Part shown: positions 1 through 7,423 of the stretch, one piece after another
Layout: each line of letters starts with the position of its first letter
Position numbering within the stretch: position 1 is the stretch's first letter
From: a virus
Strand: one strand, 5' to 3'
Length of the DNA: 35,352 nucleotides
Virus record (IMG/VR): IMGVR_UViG_3300046006_004057
Coordinates: 1-35,352 of that record
Position numbers and translations under genes: made by a program
Notes under the pieces: model-generated
Database searches by the model: none
The model's input: only the letters and a program-made list of their open reading frames with translations
What the model was told of the DNA's origin: nothing

Positions 1-35
1 ATGCAAATAACCTGCAAAAAATAAAGGGCTTTTTA
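1..35. other. Left edge, possible attachment-side leader
   Basis: Short AT-rich stretch before the integrase. It holds the ribosome binding site AAAGGG about 8 bases before the integrase ATG. The integrase is the outermost phage gene, so the left attachment core should be here or just outside. No tRNA end and no repeat that could be matched to a right-hand att site is visible, because the right end of the element is outside the window. Confidence 0.3.
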
Positions 36-1172
36 ATGGCATATGGAATGATTAAAACTGCAAAAACTGGTATATATTACAGACTTACAAAAAACAATGA
101 TAAAATATTTTTTATTACATATATGTTAAATGGAAAATTTATAAGGGAAAAAGTAGGCTCACCAGCTGAGGGAATAACGATACAATTTTGTAGTGCATTA
201 AGATCTAAAAGAACTTCAATTGATAGACTCAAAGAAGATGCTCCTATGAATAAAAAAATTATCCCAACTTTCGATGAAGCTTTTGAAATGTACATCAAAA
301 AGATTGAAGGCAAGAGTGATACTATAAATCAAATAAATAGATATAAACTTCATGTAAAGCCAACTTTTGGAAATCATAAACTTGATGATATTACTACTGA
401 AATGTTAGAAGATTTTAAGAGAAAATCAAAGAACTTAATAAGTGCAAAAACTAAAAGGCCTTATTCACCAAAAACATTAAACGATTGGTTAGATATTATT
501 AGTACAGTTTATAACTATATGAAAACTAATCAAGACTTAGATATTAAAAATCCTGCACATAATGCAAAACTTCAAAGAGAAAAGGTTGATAATGATAGAG
601 AAAGATATTTAGATTTAGATGAGATTCAAAAGCTATGGGAATCAATAGAGAATAGAAAAGGTGATGAAGAGGTAACATATAGATTAAAGCTCTTTGTTGC
701 TTTGTCTTTAAGTACAGGTGCTAGACTTAGAAGTGTAATGACAATTTCCAAAGCAGATATAAACTTGCAGCAAGATACTATTATTATCAAAAATCATAAA
801 TCTAATAGAACATACACGGGTTTTTTACATCAAAATTGGAAAAAATTAATTGAAGATAGAATGAAAAAATTAAGGCCCGTTGATTATATAGTTAGTGGAA
901 CACCAAGTGAGATTGTACGGTCTGTAATTGGTAGAAATTTACAGCCATTATTAGAACAGTTTAATGATGGCATTGATGAAGCTGATACAAAAAGAAGAGT
1001 AGTAATACATAGTTTAAGGCATACCTTTGCAAGTTTACTTGCGATTCAAGGAACGCCTATTTATACCATTATGAGGTTGATGGACCATGCAGATATAAGC
1101 CAAACTATCAGATATGCCAAATTGAGCCCTGATAGTGCAAAGGATAGTGTAAAACAGATAGGTTTTAAATAG
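36..1172 (+). CDS. int: Tyrosine recombinase, phage integrase
   Basis: Site-specific recombinase of the phage integrase family, expected to integrate and excise the prophage. The 378 residues fit the usual 350-400. The N-terminal half holds an arm-binding part and a core-binding (SAM-like) part around residues 70-180. The catalytic domain shows Arg in STGARLRS (about residue 229), the HSLRH box (about 325-329), His in MDHAD and the nucleophile Tyr in IRYAKL (about 359). All expected catalytic residues are present, so it looks active. Start chosen for the AAAGGG site upstream; ATG at 48 is an alternative. It is convergent with the minus-strand early operon, overlapping the last gene by 8 bases. 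Confidence 0.95.
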   Translation: MAYGMIKTAKTGIYYRLTKNNDKIFFITYMLNGKFIREKVGSPAEGITIQFCSALRSKRTSIDRLKEDAPMNKKIIPTFDEAFEMYIKKIEGKSDTINQINRYKLHVKPTFGNHKLDDITTEMLEDFKRKSKNLISAKTKRPYSPKTLNDWLDIISTVYNYMKTNQDLDIKNPAHNAKLQREKVDNDRERYLDLDEIQKLWESIENRKGDEEVTYRLKLFVALSLSTGARLRSVMTISKADINLQQDTIIIKNHKSNRTYTGFLHQNWKKLIEDRMKKLRPVDYIVSGTPSEIVRSVIGRNLQPLLEQFNDGIDEADTKRRVVIHSLRHTFASLLAIQGTPIYTIMRLMDHADISQTIRYAKLSPDSAKDSVKQIGFK

Positions 1173-1410
1173 TTTTAGCCTCGTTTTCAATAATCTGTTT
1201 TGCTATTGCAATAACAGAATAGAGCGGTTTGCCTTTTGGTTTGTTGTTTAGTCTTGTAAATGGAATACCTATTGCTTCTGCTCTATCTTCTTCAAGAGTT
1301 CTTTTTGATATTCCTAATATCTTAGCAGCTTCTTCTGTATCAAGTACAATTTTGCCAGTTTGCTGAGCAATAATAGCTGCTAATATTTTTGAATCTTCTA
1401 GCTTACTCAT
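1165..1410 (-). CDS. Small helix-turn-helix protein, excisionase-like
   Basis: An 81-residue protein with a MerR/excisionase-like winged HTH: TEEAAKILGISKRTLEEDR (about residues 26-44), followed by a short wing and a C-terminal helix. Small proteins of this type bind DNA next to att sites and direct recombination, or act as AlpA-like regulators. It is the last gene of the minus-strand early operon and ends against the 3' end of the integrase, which fits excision control. The start is preceded by an AGGAAG site. The excisionase role is inference from fold and position; a plain transcription factor is also possible. Confidence 0.7.
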   Translation of the reverse strand: MSKLEDSKILAAIIAQQTGKIVLDTEEAAKILGISKRTLEEDRAEAIGIPFTRLNNKPKGKPLYSVIAIAKQIIENEAKTI

Positions 1411-1411
1411 T

Positions 1412-1918
1412 TCATTTCTTCCTCTTCTTCCTAAAAATTTTTTTTGCCATTATAGTATTGTAAATATCTTCTGCACATCGGTAATGAGTAACAAGGTCGT
1501 TGTCTCTTCTGTCTTCGTGTTTTTGATAGTATCCTTGTAAAGAAACGAAATCTATCTCATTAAAATCTAGATATCCCTTTTCATCAAAAATTCTCAAAAC
1601 TTCAATACATAAAAAAGATGGAATCCAGCCCTGACCCAACTTGAAGTATTTTTTTACTGTATCACCAATAGTTTTATAGTAATCACGAAAAGGAGGGTTT
1701 GCGCTAAGTATATTTGAAATATCAGAATAGGTATTATTCTTTTCTTCAATAATATTTTTAATTTTATGAACGGATTCTGCAACAATATCTTCTTCCATAA
1801 CACAAACTCTACCTTTACCTTCTTCTGTTAACTTTTGCGCTTGTACAAGCTGAAAATGAAAATATGCTTGCACTAATCTATATTTATAAGTTCTTATGTC
1901 GTATATGAAGGCGTTCAC
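1412..1918 (-). CDS. Hypothetical phage protein, GTG start
   Basis: A 168-residue soluble protein not recognised as any family. The start codon is GTG at 1916-1918, chosen because a strong GGAG site lies 6-9 bases upstream; no ATG near the N-terminus has a comparable site. The sequence is rich in aromatic residues and charged helices and ends in a basic tail (KKIFRKKRKK), which could bind nucleic acid. It lies between the HNH gene and the HTH gene in the same operon, 1 base from the latter, so it is probably co-translated with it. Function unknown. Confidence 0.75.
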   Translation of the reverse strand: MNAFIYDIRTYKYRLVQAYFHFQLVQAQKLTEEGKGRVCVMEEDIVAESVHKIKNIIEEKNNTYSDISNILSANPPFRDYYKTIGDTVKKYFKLGQGWIPSFLCIEVLRIFDEKGYLDFNEIDFVSLQGYYQKHEDRRDNDLVTHYRCAEDIYNTIMAKKIFRKKRKK

Positions 1919-1936
1919 GGAATCTCCTTTTTTATG

Positions 1937-2515
1937 TTATATTTTAACTTTTCTAATTTCTTTTGATAATTTTATGACTTGTAAAGCCGTTTCTTTTAAC
2001 CTTTCATTGACATGAGCATACTTTTGATTTAGTCTTACAAGCTCATCTCTTGAAACAAGCATCAGATTATCTAATCTTGTATTGAGTGTATTTTTATCTT
2101 TAAAAATCACGCAGTTACCCTTTTGTACTTTGCCATGCTTATGTTCATAAATATACACATGAAGCATTTGCCACTTATTTGGTTCTTCAATTTTAATATG
2201 CATATATAAACTACCATTTTTATCTCTTCTTGTTGAAATACTTCCAACTTTTTTTGTTTGCATAGGTCTATTTCCAAAGTTAAACGATGTTTTATTTGCT
2301 TTCATCAGCCCCTTTGTACCTTTATTTGCAGGAATACTTCCTTTTTTAAAGCAACCATTATTAGGACAAACAAGACCTATTTTTACGCATTTTTGACCCA
2401 ATGCTTTATGACTTATTTCTGTTTTAAACTTACTATTAAAAAGTTCTGCAAGTTCTTTTCTAGGAGTTGCTTCATGTTTTCTTAAAAAATCTTCATGTTC
2501 TTTTAAATATTTCAT
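1937..2515 (-). CDS. HNH endonuclease-like protein
   Basis: A 192-residue protein resembling phage HNH homing endonucleases. The N-terminal part (residues 1-50) looks like an HTH-type DNA reader. The middle holds FKKGSIPANKGTKG, a motif common in phage and intron HNH enzymes. The HNH-like core is around MLHVYIYEHKHGKVQKGNCVIF, followed by NTRLDNLMLVSRDEL, which matches the N-and-H helix seen in HNH_3 proteins. A coiled-coil-like tail follows. It is probably a selfish or recombination-linked nuclease within the early operon. The nuclease call is from motif pattern only; activity is not certain. Confidence 0.7.
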   Translation of the reverse strand: MKYLKEHEDFLRKHEATPRKELAELFNSKFKTEISHKALGQKCVKIGLVCPNNGCFKKGSIPANKGTKGLMKANKTSFNFGNRPMQTKKVGSISTRRDKNGSLYMHIKIEEPNKWQMLHVYIYEHKHGKVQKGNCVIFKDKNTLNTRLDNLMLVSRDELVRLNQKYAHVNERLKETALQVIKLSKEIRKVKI

Positions 2516-2517
2516 AG

Positions 2518-2988
2518 TTAGTCCTGGTATAAACTCTTACCAGCTGGAAATTTTTTTTTATATTGAAGCATCTCAGCTTTTAAAGATAAGTCTGCAATCC
2601 TTATAATTTTATCGGCTAAGTCACACACCACATTTGCTTTTTTAATCTCTGCACTCATATCTGTGCCATCATCTGGGTCAGCTATCTTTTCCAACTGTTC
2701 AAAGAGGAAGTCGTTTAACTTTTTAAAGCTATCATTTTTCTTTTCTTTTATTTCTTCAACTTCTTGTATGTTGCCTTGAGATGATAGTTTCTTTTCAGTA
2801 AAGAGACTCTGCAACTCTGTTGGTAAATCTGATAATTTAACTATATTTGTAATATATGTTTGTTCTTTGTGTCGGATGTAACCATTTTTATCTATAACAA
2901 CACCTTTTGCAAGTATGCTTACCTTAGAAGGAATTACCTCAAAGGTACCATTTACTGCTGCTGCTTTTTCAAAAAGTTCATAACTCAT
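2518..2988 (-). CDS. Hypothetical phage protein
   Basis: A 156-residue protein, unrecognised. The first 60 residues look beta-rich. A charged linker follows (EVEEIKEKKND), then a helical C-terminal half containing an acidic patch (DPDDGTDM) and a long amphipathic helix. The start is directly downstream of the parB stop codon, with a GGAGATT ribosome binding site lying inside the end of parB, so translation is probably linked to ParB. The gap to the HNH gene is only 2 bases. Function unknown; the context is the partition and recombination part of the early operon. Confidence 0.7.
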   Translation of the reverse strand: MSYELFEKAAAVNGTFEVIPSKVSILAKGVVIDKNGYIRHKEQTYITNIVKLSDLPTELQSLFTEKKLSSQGNIQEVEEIKEKKNDSFKKLNDFLFEQLEKIADPDDGTDMSAEIKKANVVCDLADKIIRIADLSLKAEMLQYKKKFPAGKSLYQD

Positions 2989-4083
2989 TTAAATCTCCTC
3001 AATAGTTATCTTGTATGTTTTACCTATTTTAAAAGTACGCTTACCACCTCTTGCATAATTGACAAAATAAAAGAAACCTTCATCATCAAAACTTATACTC
3101 TTATCATTTTCAGCTTTTTTACTAGTAAATACAAACTTTTGTTTTTCTTCCTCTATCTCTATTTGCGTAAGAAAAAAGCTATATTCTTCTTCAACATATC
3201 CTTCTTTAAGGTAACTTGGATATTTCAAATGTGCTTTTAGTAAAGCATTACCTTTATTATATGCTTCAACAATATCACTCTGGTAGAGTATTCCATCTTT
3301 ACAACATATTTCAAGTTCATATTTTTTTAAATTTTCCCGTGGGAAATTTTCATTGAAACTTTTTGCTTGTCCAACTAAATCATTTTCAGCATCTTCAAAA
3401 ATTTTAAAGTGGTCAATCTTAGTTTTTTTAGGCTTGAAATCTTTAATCTCATCCCTGATAATTTCACCAGCTGAATATTTTTCATAAACCTCTTTTTGAG
3501 TACCTTTATCTTTTACTCTTGCAATTTCATCCATAACAGATATTGGAATATCTTTTTTATTTTCTTCTATATGATCTATGATTTCACTATCAAGTTTGAA
3601 ACAACTAAAAGCTTTACTTACAAAGCTATCTGATTTACCAATTCTGTTTGCTAAATCTGATTTTTTTGCATATCTTCCTGATTCCCAAAGTCTTAAAATA
3701 TATTTTGCTACTTCAAAATCTGTTAAATCACTTCTTTGAATATTCTCAATTAGTGTTAGTTCTTCTACTTGTTCATCACTTGATGTAAGTATCAAAGCCA
3801 TGATAGTTTTAGCACCATTATGTAAATGAGCTTTATATCTTCTCTCACCACTTACAATCATATAACCATCATCTTTTTTAACAACTGTTATTGGTTGAAG
3901 TAAACCATGCTCTTTGATGTTTGCTGCAAGTTCTTCAATATCATCAAATTGTTTTCTTGGTTGATTTGGGTTTGGGTAAACTTTTGTAATTACAAGTTCA
4001 TTAAAAGCTGTAATTCCTGAAGTTTTTACTTTTCCAGCTGTAACATTTGCTAGGTTTGATAGGGTGTTTGTTTTTGGACTCAT
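2989..4083 (-). CDS. parB: ParB-family partition protein
   Basis: Centromere-binding partition protein, 364 residues. The ParB/Srx-type N-terminal domain shows NPNQPRKQFDD, the CTP-binding GERRYKAH box, and ENIQRSDLTDFEVA. An HTH follows around KSDLANRIGKSDSFVSKAF. ParB proteins load on parS sites and stimulate the partner ATPase. The gene is in the same operon as parA, separated by two small genes, and its ATG overlaps the previous stop (ATGA). One copy of the dispersed palindrome lies inside the gene at 3333-3346 and encodes NFPREN (about residues 245-250). Whether it segregates an extrachromosomal form or only regulates is not visible. Confidence 0.92.
   Translation of the reverse strand: MSPKTNTLSNLANVTAGKVKTSGITAFNELVITKVYPNPNQPRKQFDDIEELAANIKEHGLLQPITVVKKDDGYMIVSGERRYKAHLHNGAKTIMALILTSSDEQVEELTLIENIQRSDLTDFEVAKYILRLWESGRYAKKSDLANRIGKSDSFVSKAFSCFKLDSEIIDHIEENKKDIPISVMDEIARVKDKGTQKEVYEKYSAGEIIRDEIKDFKPKKTKIDHFKIFEDAENDLVGQAKSFNENFPRENLKKYELEICCKDGILYQSDIVEAYNKGNALLKAHLKYPSYLKEGYVEEEYSFFLTQIEIEEEKQKFVFTSKKAENDKSISFDDEGFFYFVNYARGGKRTFKIGKTYKITIEEI
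3333..3346. repeat. Dispersed palindrome, copy 1 (in parB)
   Basis: TTTCCCGTGGGAAA, with AT-rich flanks extending the symmetry. On the coding (minus) strand it reads NFPREN in frame. It is one of seven copies in this window (see also 8023, 8767, 15385, 17473, 19915, 28135). Confidence 0.85.
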
Positions 4084-4376
4084 TTTTTAGCCTTTTCCTC
4101 ATGCCATTTGTAGCCTAAGCTTTTTAAATATTCTTTACCTTCAATAGTTACTCTATAATAAGGCAAATTTAATCCATTTACTTGAAATGTTGCATATCCC
4201 AGTTCTACTAATTTATCCCATTCATCATCTTGACTTATTTGATAATAATTTCTATATGAAGTAGGGTAAGGGTTATATCTTTTATTTGGTTGCATATAAT
4301 TATTTGTACTTGTATGAGAAATACCTAAACAATGAAGCATATTTCTAATTTGTTTTTCAGGGAAAATTGTTTCCAT
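4080..4376 (-). CDS. Hypothetical protein
   Basis: A 98-residue protein without a recognised family. It starts with a 1-base stop/start overlap (TAATG) with the previous gene and ends with an ATGA overlap into parB, so it is firmly embedded in the par operon. The C-terminal half (DDEWDKLVELGYATFQ... VTIEGKEYLKSLGYKW) reads like a small winged-helix or domain-end motif (VTxEGxxYL) found in phage proteins. Function unknown. Confidence 0.75.
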   Translation of the reverse strand: METIFPEKQIRNMLHCLGISHTSTNNYMQPNKRYNPYPTSYRNYYQISQDDEWDKLVELGYATFQVNGLNLPYYRVTIEGKEYLKSLGYKWHEEKAKK

Positions 4377-4648
4377 TATTTATTCTCTTTATCTATAAAT
4401 TTGTTTGCATCTTCAAAAATCTTCTGTGATTTTTTAAAGTATTCACTGGCCAATGTAATTTTTTTTTCATTCATATACTCTTGTGCTTGATTACTTACTT
4501 TTACTGCTTCATCACACATTCTGTTATATTTAATTATTGGAAGTTTCATAAGAATTCTTTTTCTAAAATCAATTTCCATTATTCCAAGTATTAAATCTTC
4601 TTTTGTATATTCATTTAAGTGATTATGAAAATCAGCCAATAAGCTCAT
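4376..4648 (-). CDS. Hypothetical protein
   Basis: A 90-residue, mostly helical and charged protein, unrecognised. It overlaps the 3' end of parA by 17 bases and the next gene by 1 base, so it is translated as part of the parA-parB operon. The tight packing between parA and parB suggests a partner or accessory of partition, but the sequence itself gives no proof. Confidence 0.7.
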   Translation of the reverse strand: MSLLADFHNHLNEYTKEDLILGIMEIDFRKRILMKLPIIKYNRMCDEAVKVSNQAQEYMNEKKITLASEYFKKSQKIFEDANKFIDKENK

Positions 4649-5243
4649 CTTTTAATCTTTCAATTTCATCCCTTGCTTTTAAATCTGTATATGTAAAAAC
4701 AGATTTACCTAATGCTAAAACATCTTTGTAAGTTTTTCTTTGTCTAATAATTGTTTTTAGAAGTTTTGCACCACTTTCATTTACTACTTTTTCAATCTCT
4801 GTAAAATCTTTTTGTAGCGGATGGATATTATTTAAAACCATATTTATTGAAGTAGCATTTATATCTTCTATAATCGCTTCAAAGGTTTTAAAACCTATTA
4901 CCTCTGTAATGCTTGGACTTATTGGAACAAGTATCTTATCTGCTCTTGAAAGTGCAATTCTGTTAATGTCTGAATCAAATCCACCAACATCAATAATTAA
5001 ATATCCATGATTCTTCTCAATAATCTCTAAAAGTTCACTTCCAGTTTGTGGCTGTAATACTTCAATAGTTGCTTCATTGTTCATTTCTGCTATTGCATTT
5101 ATAAAAAACAATGTTTGTTGAAAATCTAAATCAACGATAGTTACTTTCTCACCATGAGTTAATAAACAATGAGCTAAATTATGAGCTATTGTTGATTTTC
5201 CAACTCCACCTTTTGTGTGTGCTACTGTTATTACTTTTGACAT
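4632..5243 (-). CDS. parA: ParA-family partition ATPase
   Basis: A 203-residue P-loop ATPase of the short (type Ib-like) ParA group, which lacks the N-terminal HTH of long ParA proteins. The deviant Walker A motif KGGVGKST is at residues 11-18. The switch region is VDLDFQQT and the Walker B-like strand is YLIIDVGGFDSD. Such proteins bind DNA non-specifically with ATP and move ParB-parS complexes. It has an AAGGAC ribosome binding site. Its upstream neighbour overlaps it by 13 bases. ParB is 550 bases downstream in the same operon, so a complete ParAB pair is present, which is unusual next to an integrase. Confidence 0.92.
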   Translation of the reverse strand: MSKVITVAHTKGGVGKSTIAHNLAHCLLTHGEKVTIVDLDFQQTLFFINAIAEMNNEATIEVLQPQTGSELLEIIEKNHGYLIIDVGGFDSDINRIALSRADKILVPISPSITEVIGFKTFEAIIEDINATSINMVLNNIHPLQKDFTEIEKVVNESGAKLLKTIIRQRKTYKDVLALGKSVFTYTDLKARDEIERLKDELIG

Positions 5244-5470
5244 GGCTTGTCCTTCTTGATATTTAATTTTAATCTTCCATCTTGTGCAGCATCAACTATT
5301 TTATGAAGTCTAATCCAAGTAGATGTTGTTATAAAGCTTTGGATACAAAATACTGAAACAATATTCATTAATTTAAGTATTTCGTGTATATTTCCTTCTT
5401 GTAGTAACTTCTTGTTTATTCTTTGCTTTATAATAAAAGATGGTCTCACCGTCGTTTTAAAGGCCCTCAT
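5231..5470 (-). CDS. Hypothetical small protein
   Basis: About 79 residues, unrecognised. The N-terminus is basic (MRAFKTTVRPSFIIKQRINKK), resembling a short DNA-binding or ribbon-type segment, followed by a hydrophobic stretch. Start taken as the ATG at 5470 with GGAG 6 bases upstream; a GTG at 5476 is also in frame. It overlaps both neighbours, the parA start by 13 bases and the previous gene's end by 14. A small DNA-binding partition regulator in front of parA is conceivable but not shown. Confidence 0.6.
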   Translation of the reverse strand: MRAFKTTVRPSFIIKQRINKKLLQEGNIHEILKLMNIVSVFCIQSFITTSTWIRLHKIVDAAQDGRLKLNIKKDKPCQK

Positions 5471-5792
5471 GCTCACTCCAATACAATTTATCTTGATGAT
5501 CGTTATTTTCTCTCAATTTTATCTCCAACAAAAACAACTGGCTACAAATACTATGAGCCATGTGTTGCAGTCCTGATTCATCATCTAGGTATTCGCCATT
5601 ATGAAAACTTATTTGATGTCTTAAGCTTGCACTTTCGTATCTTTCATTATTATCAATTAAAACCCAATTTTTTCTATCATATTTTTTTGCTCCATATTCC
5701 ATGACTCTTGCAACTTCTGCAAGTGCCAAAGGACAATCAAACAAAATAGCTATATTTGGTTTTTGTTGGTCTTGTTTTTTGAATTTTTCCAT
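5457..5792 (-). CDS. dATP/dGTP diphosphohydrolase-like protein (DUF5664 type)
   Basis: Matches by eye the phage domain called dATP/dGTP diphosphohydrolase N-terminal (DUF5664). The pattern is KPNIAILFDCPLALAEVARVMEYGAKKY, then NW, then RHQISFHNGEYLDDESGLQHMAHSICSQLFLLE. The acidic ExxD-type helices and the HMAH motif are typical of this all-alpha NTP pyrophosphatase-like group. The expected role is hydrolysis of purine deoxynucleoside triphosphates during phage replication. In some phages (MazZ) it works with PurZ to replace adenine by diaminopurine, but no PurZ is in this window. Start taken at ATG 5792 with AAGGGA about 12 bases upstream; ATG 5822 and GTG 5828 are in-frame alternatives. Confidence 0.75.
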   Translation of the reverse strand: MEKFKKQDQQKPNIAILFDCPLALAEVARVMEYGAKKYDRKNWVLIDNNERYESASLRHQISFHNGEYLDDESGLQHMAHSICSQLFLLEIKLRENNDHQDKLYWSEHEGL

Positions 5793-5832
5793 TTTAATTA
5801 ACATTCCCTTTTTTAATTTCATATTCACATCA

Positions 5833-5879
5833 AAGAGTAGTATTAGTTAAGATTTCACACATACTTCCATACTACTCTT
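5833..5879. other. Inverted repeat between early genes
   Basis: Perfect 11-base arms, AAGAGTAGTAT at 5833-5843 and ATACTACTCTT at 5869-5879, with a 25-base loop. It lies in the gap between the DUF2303 gene and the diphosphohydrolase gene. No U-run follows it on the minus strand, so it does not look like an intrinsic terminator. It could be an RNA processing or stability hairpin, or a protein binding site. Confidence 0.5.
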
Positions 5880-5909
5880 GAATCTAAATATATGACTTAG
5901 AGATTAACT

Positions 5910-6689
5910 CTAAATCATAAATGAACTAACATCTTCACAGCTCTCACATACATCTTTTGTTAAATCTCTGATAGTTTTCTCAATGATTTCATCAAGTTTG
6001 TAGCAAACAAGATTTACAATAAATGAATTATCAGTTGCCTCAAGGAACAGCTCACAATCAAATTGAATTTCAAGTTTTAAATCATTTTTATAAACAGGCA
6101 TTACAAAATGTACATGTCTTGGAATAGTATAGTTTGTGTTTCCTGCTTTTACTTCTGCATCAACTGTAAATCCTTTTAAAGTATTTCTTTGAACACTTTG
6201 AAAATTTTTTGTAGCTTGAAGATTTTCAGCAATTTCAATAATGTCCATATCTGCAACTTCTTTTCCATCAAAACCTTTGATGCAGCTCTCTAATCTTTTT
6301 AAGATTCTAATAAAATCTTTTTGTGTTAGATCTCTATCTAAACAGCTTCTAAACTCTTCAAAGTTTTTTGTGTATTCAAGTTGCATTTCGCAAAAAGAGT
6401 CGTGAAAATCTGCTTTATCTAAAGTTGTATAATTAAATATTGCTTTTATTCTTGAATTGTTGAAAAATATTTTTGTTCCTTCACTCTTGTATTCTTTAAC
6501 AAATTCGATAAAATCATCTTTGTTTAAAATAGATTGTTTTATAACCCATCTAGCTATTTCATGCTCAAAGTTTTTACCTCTATTGTCTTCAACGACTTTG
6601 TAATCATTATGGATAACTTCTCTTCCATCTTCTAAAATTGCAACTGGTTTTAATTTTCCAGTTAACGAACTAAATAACTCTTTTAACAT
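5910..6689 (-). CDS. DUF2303 (YfdQ-family) phage protein
   Basis: A 259-residue protein that resembles the DUF2303/YfdQ family found in early regions of many temperate phages; biochemical role unknown. Recognisable parts are an N-terminal segment, the helical region DKADFHDSFCEMQLEYTK, and the C-terminal beta-rich part with YTIPRHVHFVMPVYK and LEIQFDCELFLEA, typical of this family. It has a strong AAGGAG site and follows the 109-residue gene with no gap, so the two are probably co-translated. Length is near the family norm. Confidence 0.8.
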   Translation of the reverse strand: MLKELFSSLTGKLKPVAILEDGREVIHNDYKVVEDNRGKNFEHEIARWVIKQSILNKDDFIEFVKEYKSEGTKIFFNNSRIKAIFNYTTLDKADFHDSFCEMQLEYTKNFEEFRSCLDRDLTQKDFIRILKRLESCIKGFDGKEVADMDIIEIAENLQATKNFQSVQRNTLKGFTVDAEVKAGNTNYTIPRHVHFVMPVYKNDLKLEIQFDCELFLEATDNSFIVNLVCYKLDEIIEKTIRDLTKDVCESCEDVSSFMI

Positions 6690-7019
6690 TTATTCTCCTT
6701 GATTTTTAAAATTCATTACCATTTGATTTGGTCGGTCTCTTTGTGGCAAATATGTTTGATGATTGACAAAAAAAGCACCTGTGATTTGATGGGTTGGAAG
6801 TTTTGCTCTTGTACTTCCTGCGATAGTTATCATTTCATCATTAGATTTGCTAATTGTAAGTTCAATAATTACAGATGATTTTTTATCTTCAAGACAAGTT
6901 GCTTTTACTGCTTTTTGCAAGTTAGCAGCTGCTTGTCTTGTCAACTCTCCACCACCTATACTTTTCATAGCATCAATCAATACATTTATCTCATCAGGTA
7001 GTATTTCATTTGCTGACAT
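6690..7019 (-). CDS. Hypothetical phage protein, first gene of the early left operon
   Basis: A 109-residue protein, unrecognised, probably a partner of the DUF2303 protein because the two genes abut. It contains KKSSVIIELTISKSNDEMITIAG, a beta-rich segment, and ends with a Q/N-rich tail. It is the promoter-proximal gene of the minus-strand operon. Its start has an AGGA site 7 bases upstream and a perfect hairpin (7037-7062) just before that. Confidence 0.75.
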   Translation of the reverse strand: MSANEILPDEINVLIDAMKSIGGGELTRQAAANLQKAVKATCLEDKKSSVIIELTISKSNDEMITIAGSTRAKLPTHQITGAFFVNHQTYLPQRDRPNQMVMNFKNQGE

Positions 7020-7036
7020 GTTAATCCTTTATAAGT

Positions 7037-7062
7037 TTTTTTATGAGACTACTCATAAAAAA
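7037..7062 (-). promoter_or_regulatory. Hairpin in the leader of the left operon
   Basis: Perfect inverted repeat: TTTTTTATGAG at 7037-7047, loop ACTA, CTCATAAAAAA at 7052-7062. It ends 18 bases from the first codon of the left operon. The U-run is inside the stem rather than after it, so termination is unlikely. It could be an operator or a leader hairpin affecting translation. Confidence 0.55.
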
Positions 7063-7077
7063 GAGCAACTTTCACCA

Positions 7078-7105
7078 AACTAATCAAACTGATTTTTGAT
7101 TAGTT
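7078..7105. promoter_or_regulatory. Inverted repeat, candidate operator of the left operon
   Basis: Perfect 11-base arms AACTAATCAAA (7078-7088) and TTTGATTAGTT (7095-7105) with a 6-base spacer. It sits about 60-90 bases upstream of the left operon. It is related to but distinct from the TATCA-N3-TGATA operators near the repressor. It is probably a protein binding site; which protein is unknown. Confidence 0.5.
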
Positions 7106-7353
7106 CAAAAAAAAATAAACAAAACTAAACAAAAAGATTTTCCTTTTTTTGGTTGGTCCATTTAGATTATTGCTCTTTTGTATAAATAGTTCCTGCATTT
7201 TCTTTTCTTGGTATGCAGCACATGACCTCAATAAACTCAAATCAATCTTAAACCTCTAGGGCGATTGACACCACTTACGCTTTAATTTTCGTATCAAACA
7301 AATAAATGAATTTGTTTTCTTAGTGGGTTTGGACAATGTGTTTTAAAATAACT

Positions 7354-7388
7354 TTATGCATTACGCATAAGAGAACCTTTGATATAAT
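7354..7388 (+). promoter_or_regulatory. Promoter -10 box and upstream inverted repeat
   Basis: TATAAT at 7383-7388, in a T/A-rich context typical of Campylobacterota sigma-70 promoters, 36 bases before the ATG at 7424. Overlapping the -35 zone is TTATGC-ATTAC-GCATAA (7354-7370), a likely operator. It probably drives the zinc-ribbon gene. Confidence 0.55.
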
Positions 7389-7423
7389 ATTTTCGACAAA
7401 AAAACTTATATAAAGGCTCACTT

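Larger units (their letters stand above)
7020..7423. other. Non-coding control region between divergent early operons
   Basis: About 400 bases without a convincing gene. It separates the minus-strand operon (starting at 7019) from the plus-strand gene at 7424. It holds two perfect 11-base inverted repeats near the left operon (7037-7062 and 7078-7105), an 8-base inverted repeat AAACAAAT/ATTTGTTT at 7296-7317, a TTATGC-N5-GCATAA element at 7354-7370 and a TATAAT box at 7383. Two tiny minus-strand ORFs (7167-7223 and 7100-7198) are too weakly supported to call. Confidence 0.7.

Noticed and set aside
2860-3240. 126-residue plus-strand ORF
   Set aside because: Antisense to parB and its neighbour. 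The Phe/Tyr-rich composition is typical of an AT-rich shadow frame.
5423-5704. 93-residue plus-strand ORF
   Set aside because: Antisense to two packed minus-strand genes with better start signals and family match.
5457-5792. Diaminopurine (Z) genome phage
   Set aside because: Only the diphosphohydrolase-like gene is seen. No PurZ or matching polymerase is in the window, so the stronger claim is not supported.
7100-7198. 32-residue minus-strand ORF
   Set aside because: No ribosome binding site, and the end is a low-complexity Phe-rich run through an A-rich tract.
7167-7223. 18-residue minus-strand ORF (MCCIPRKENAGTIYTKEQ)
   Set aside because: The sequence looks protein-like, but it is very short and the GAGG site is only 2 bases from the ATG. 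Not enough to call.
7296-7317. Inverted repeat AAACAAAT/ATTTGTTT as terminator
   Set aside because: Weak all-AT stem with only a short TTTTCTT after it and no gene ending nearby.
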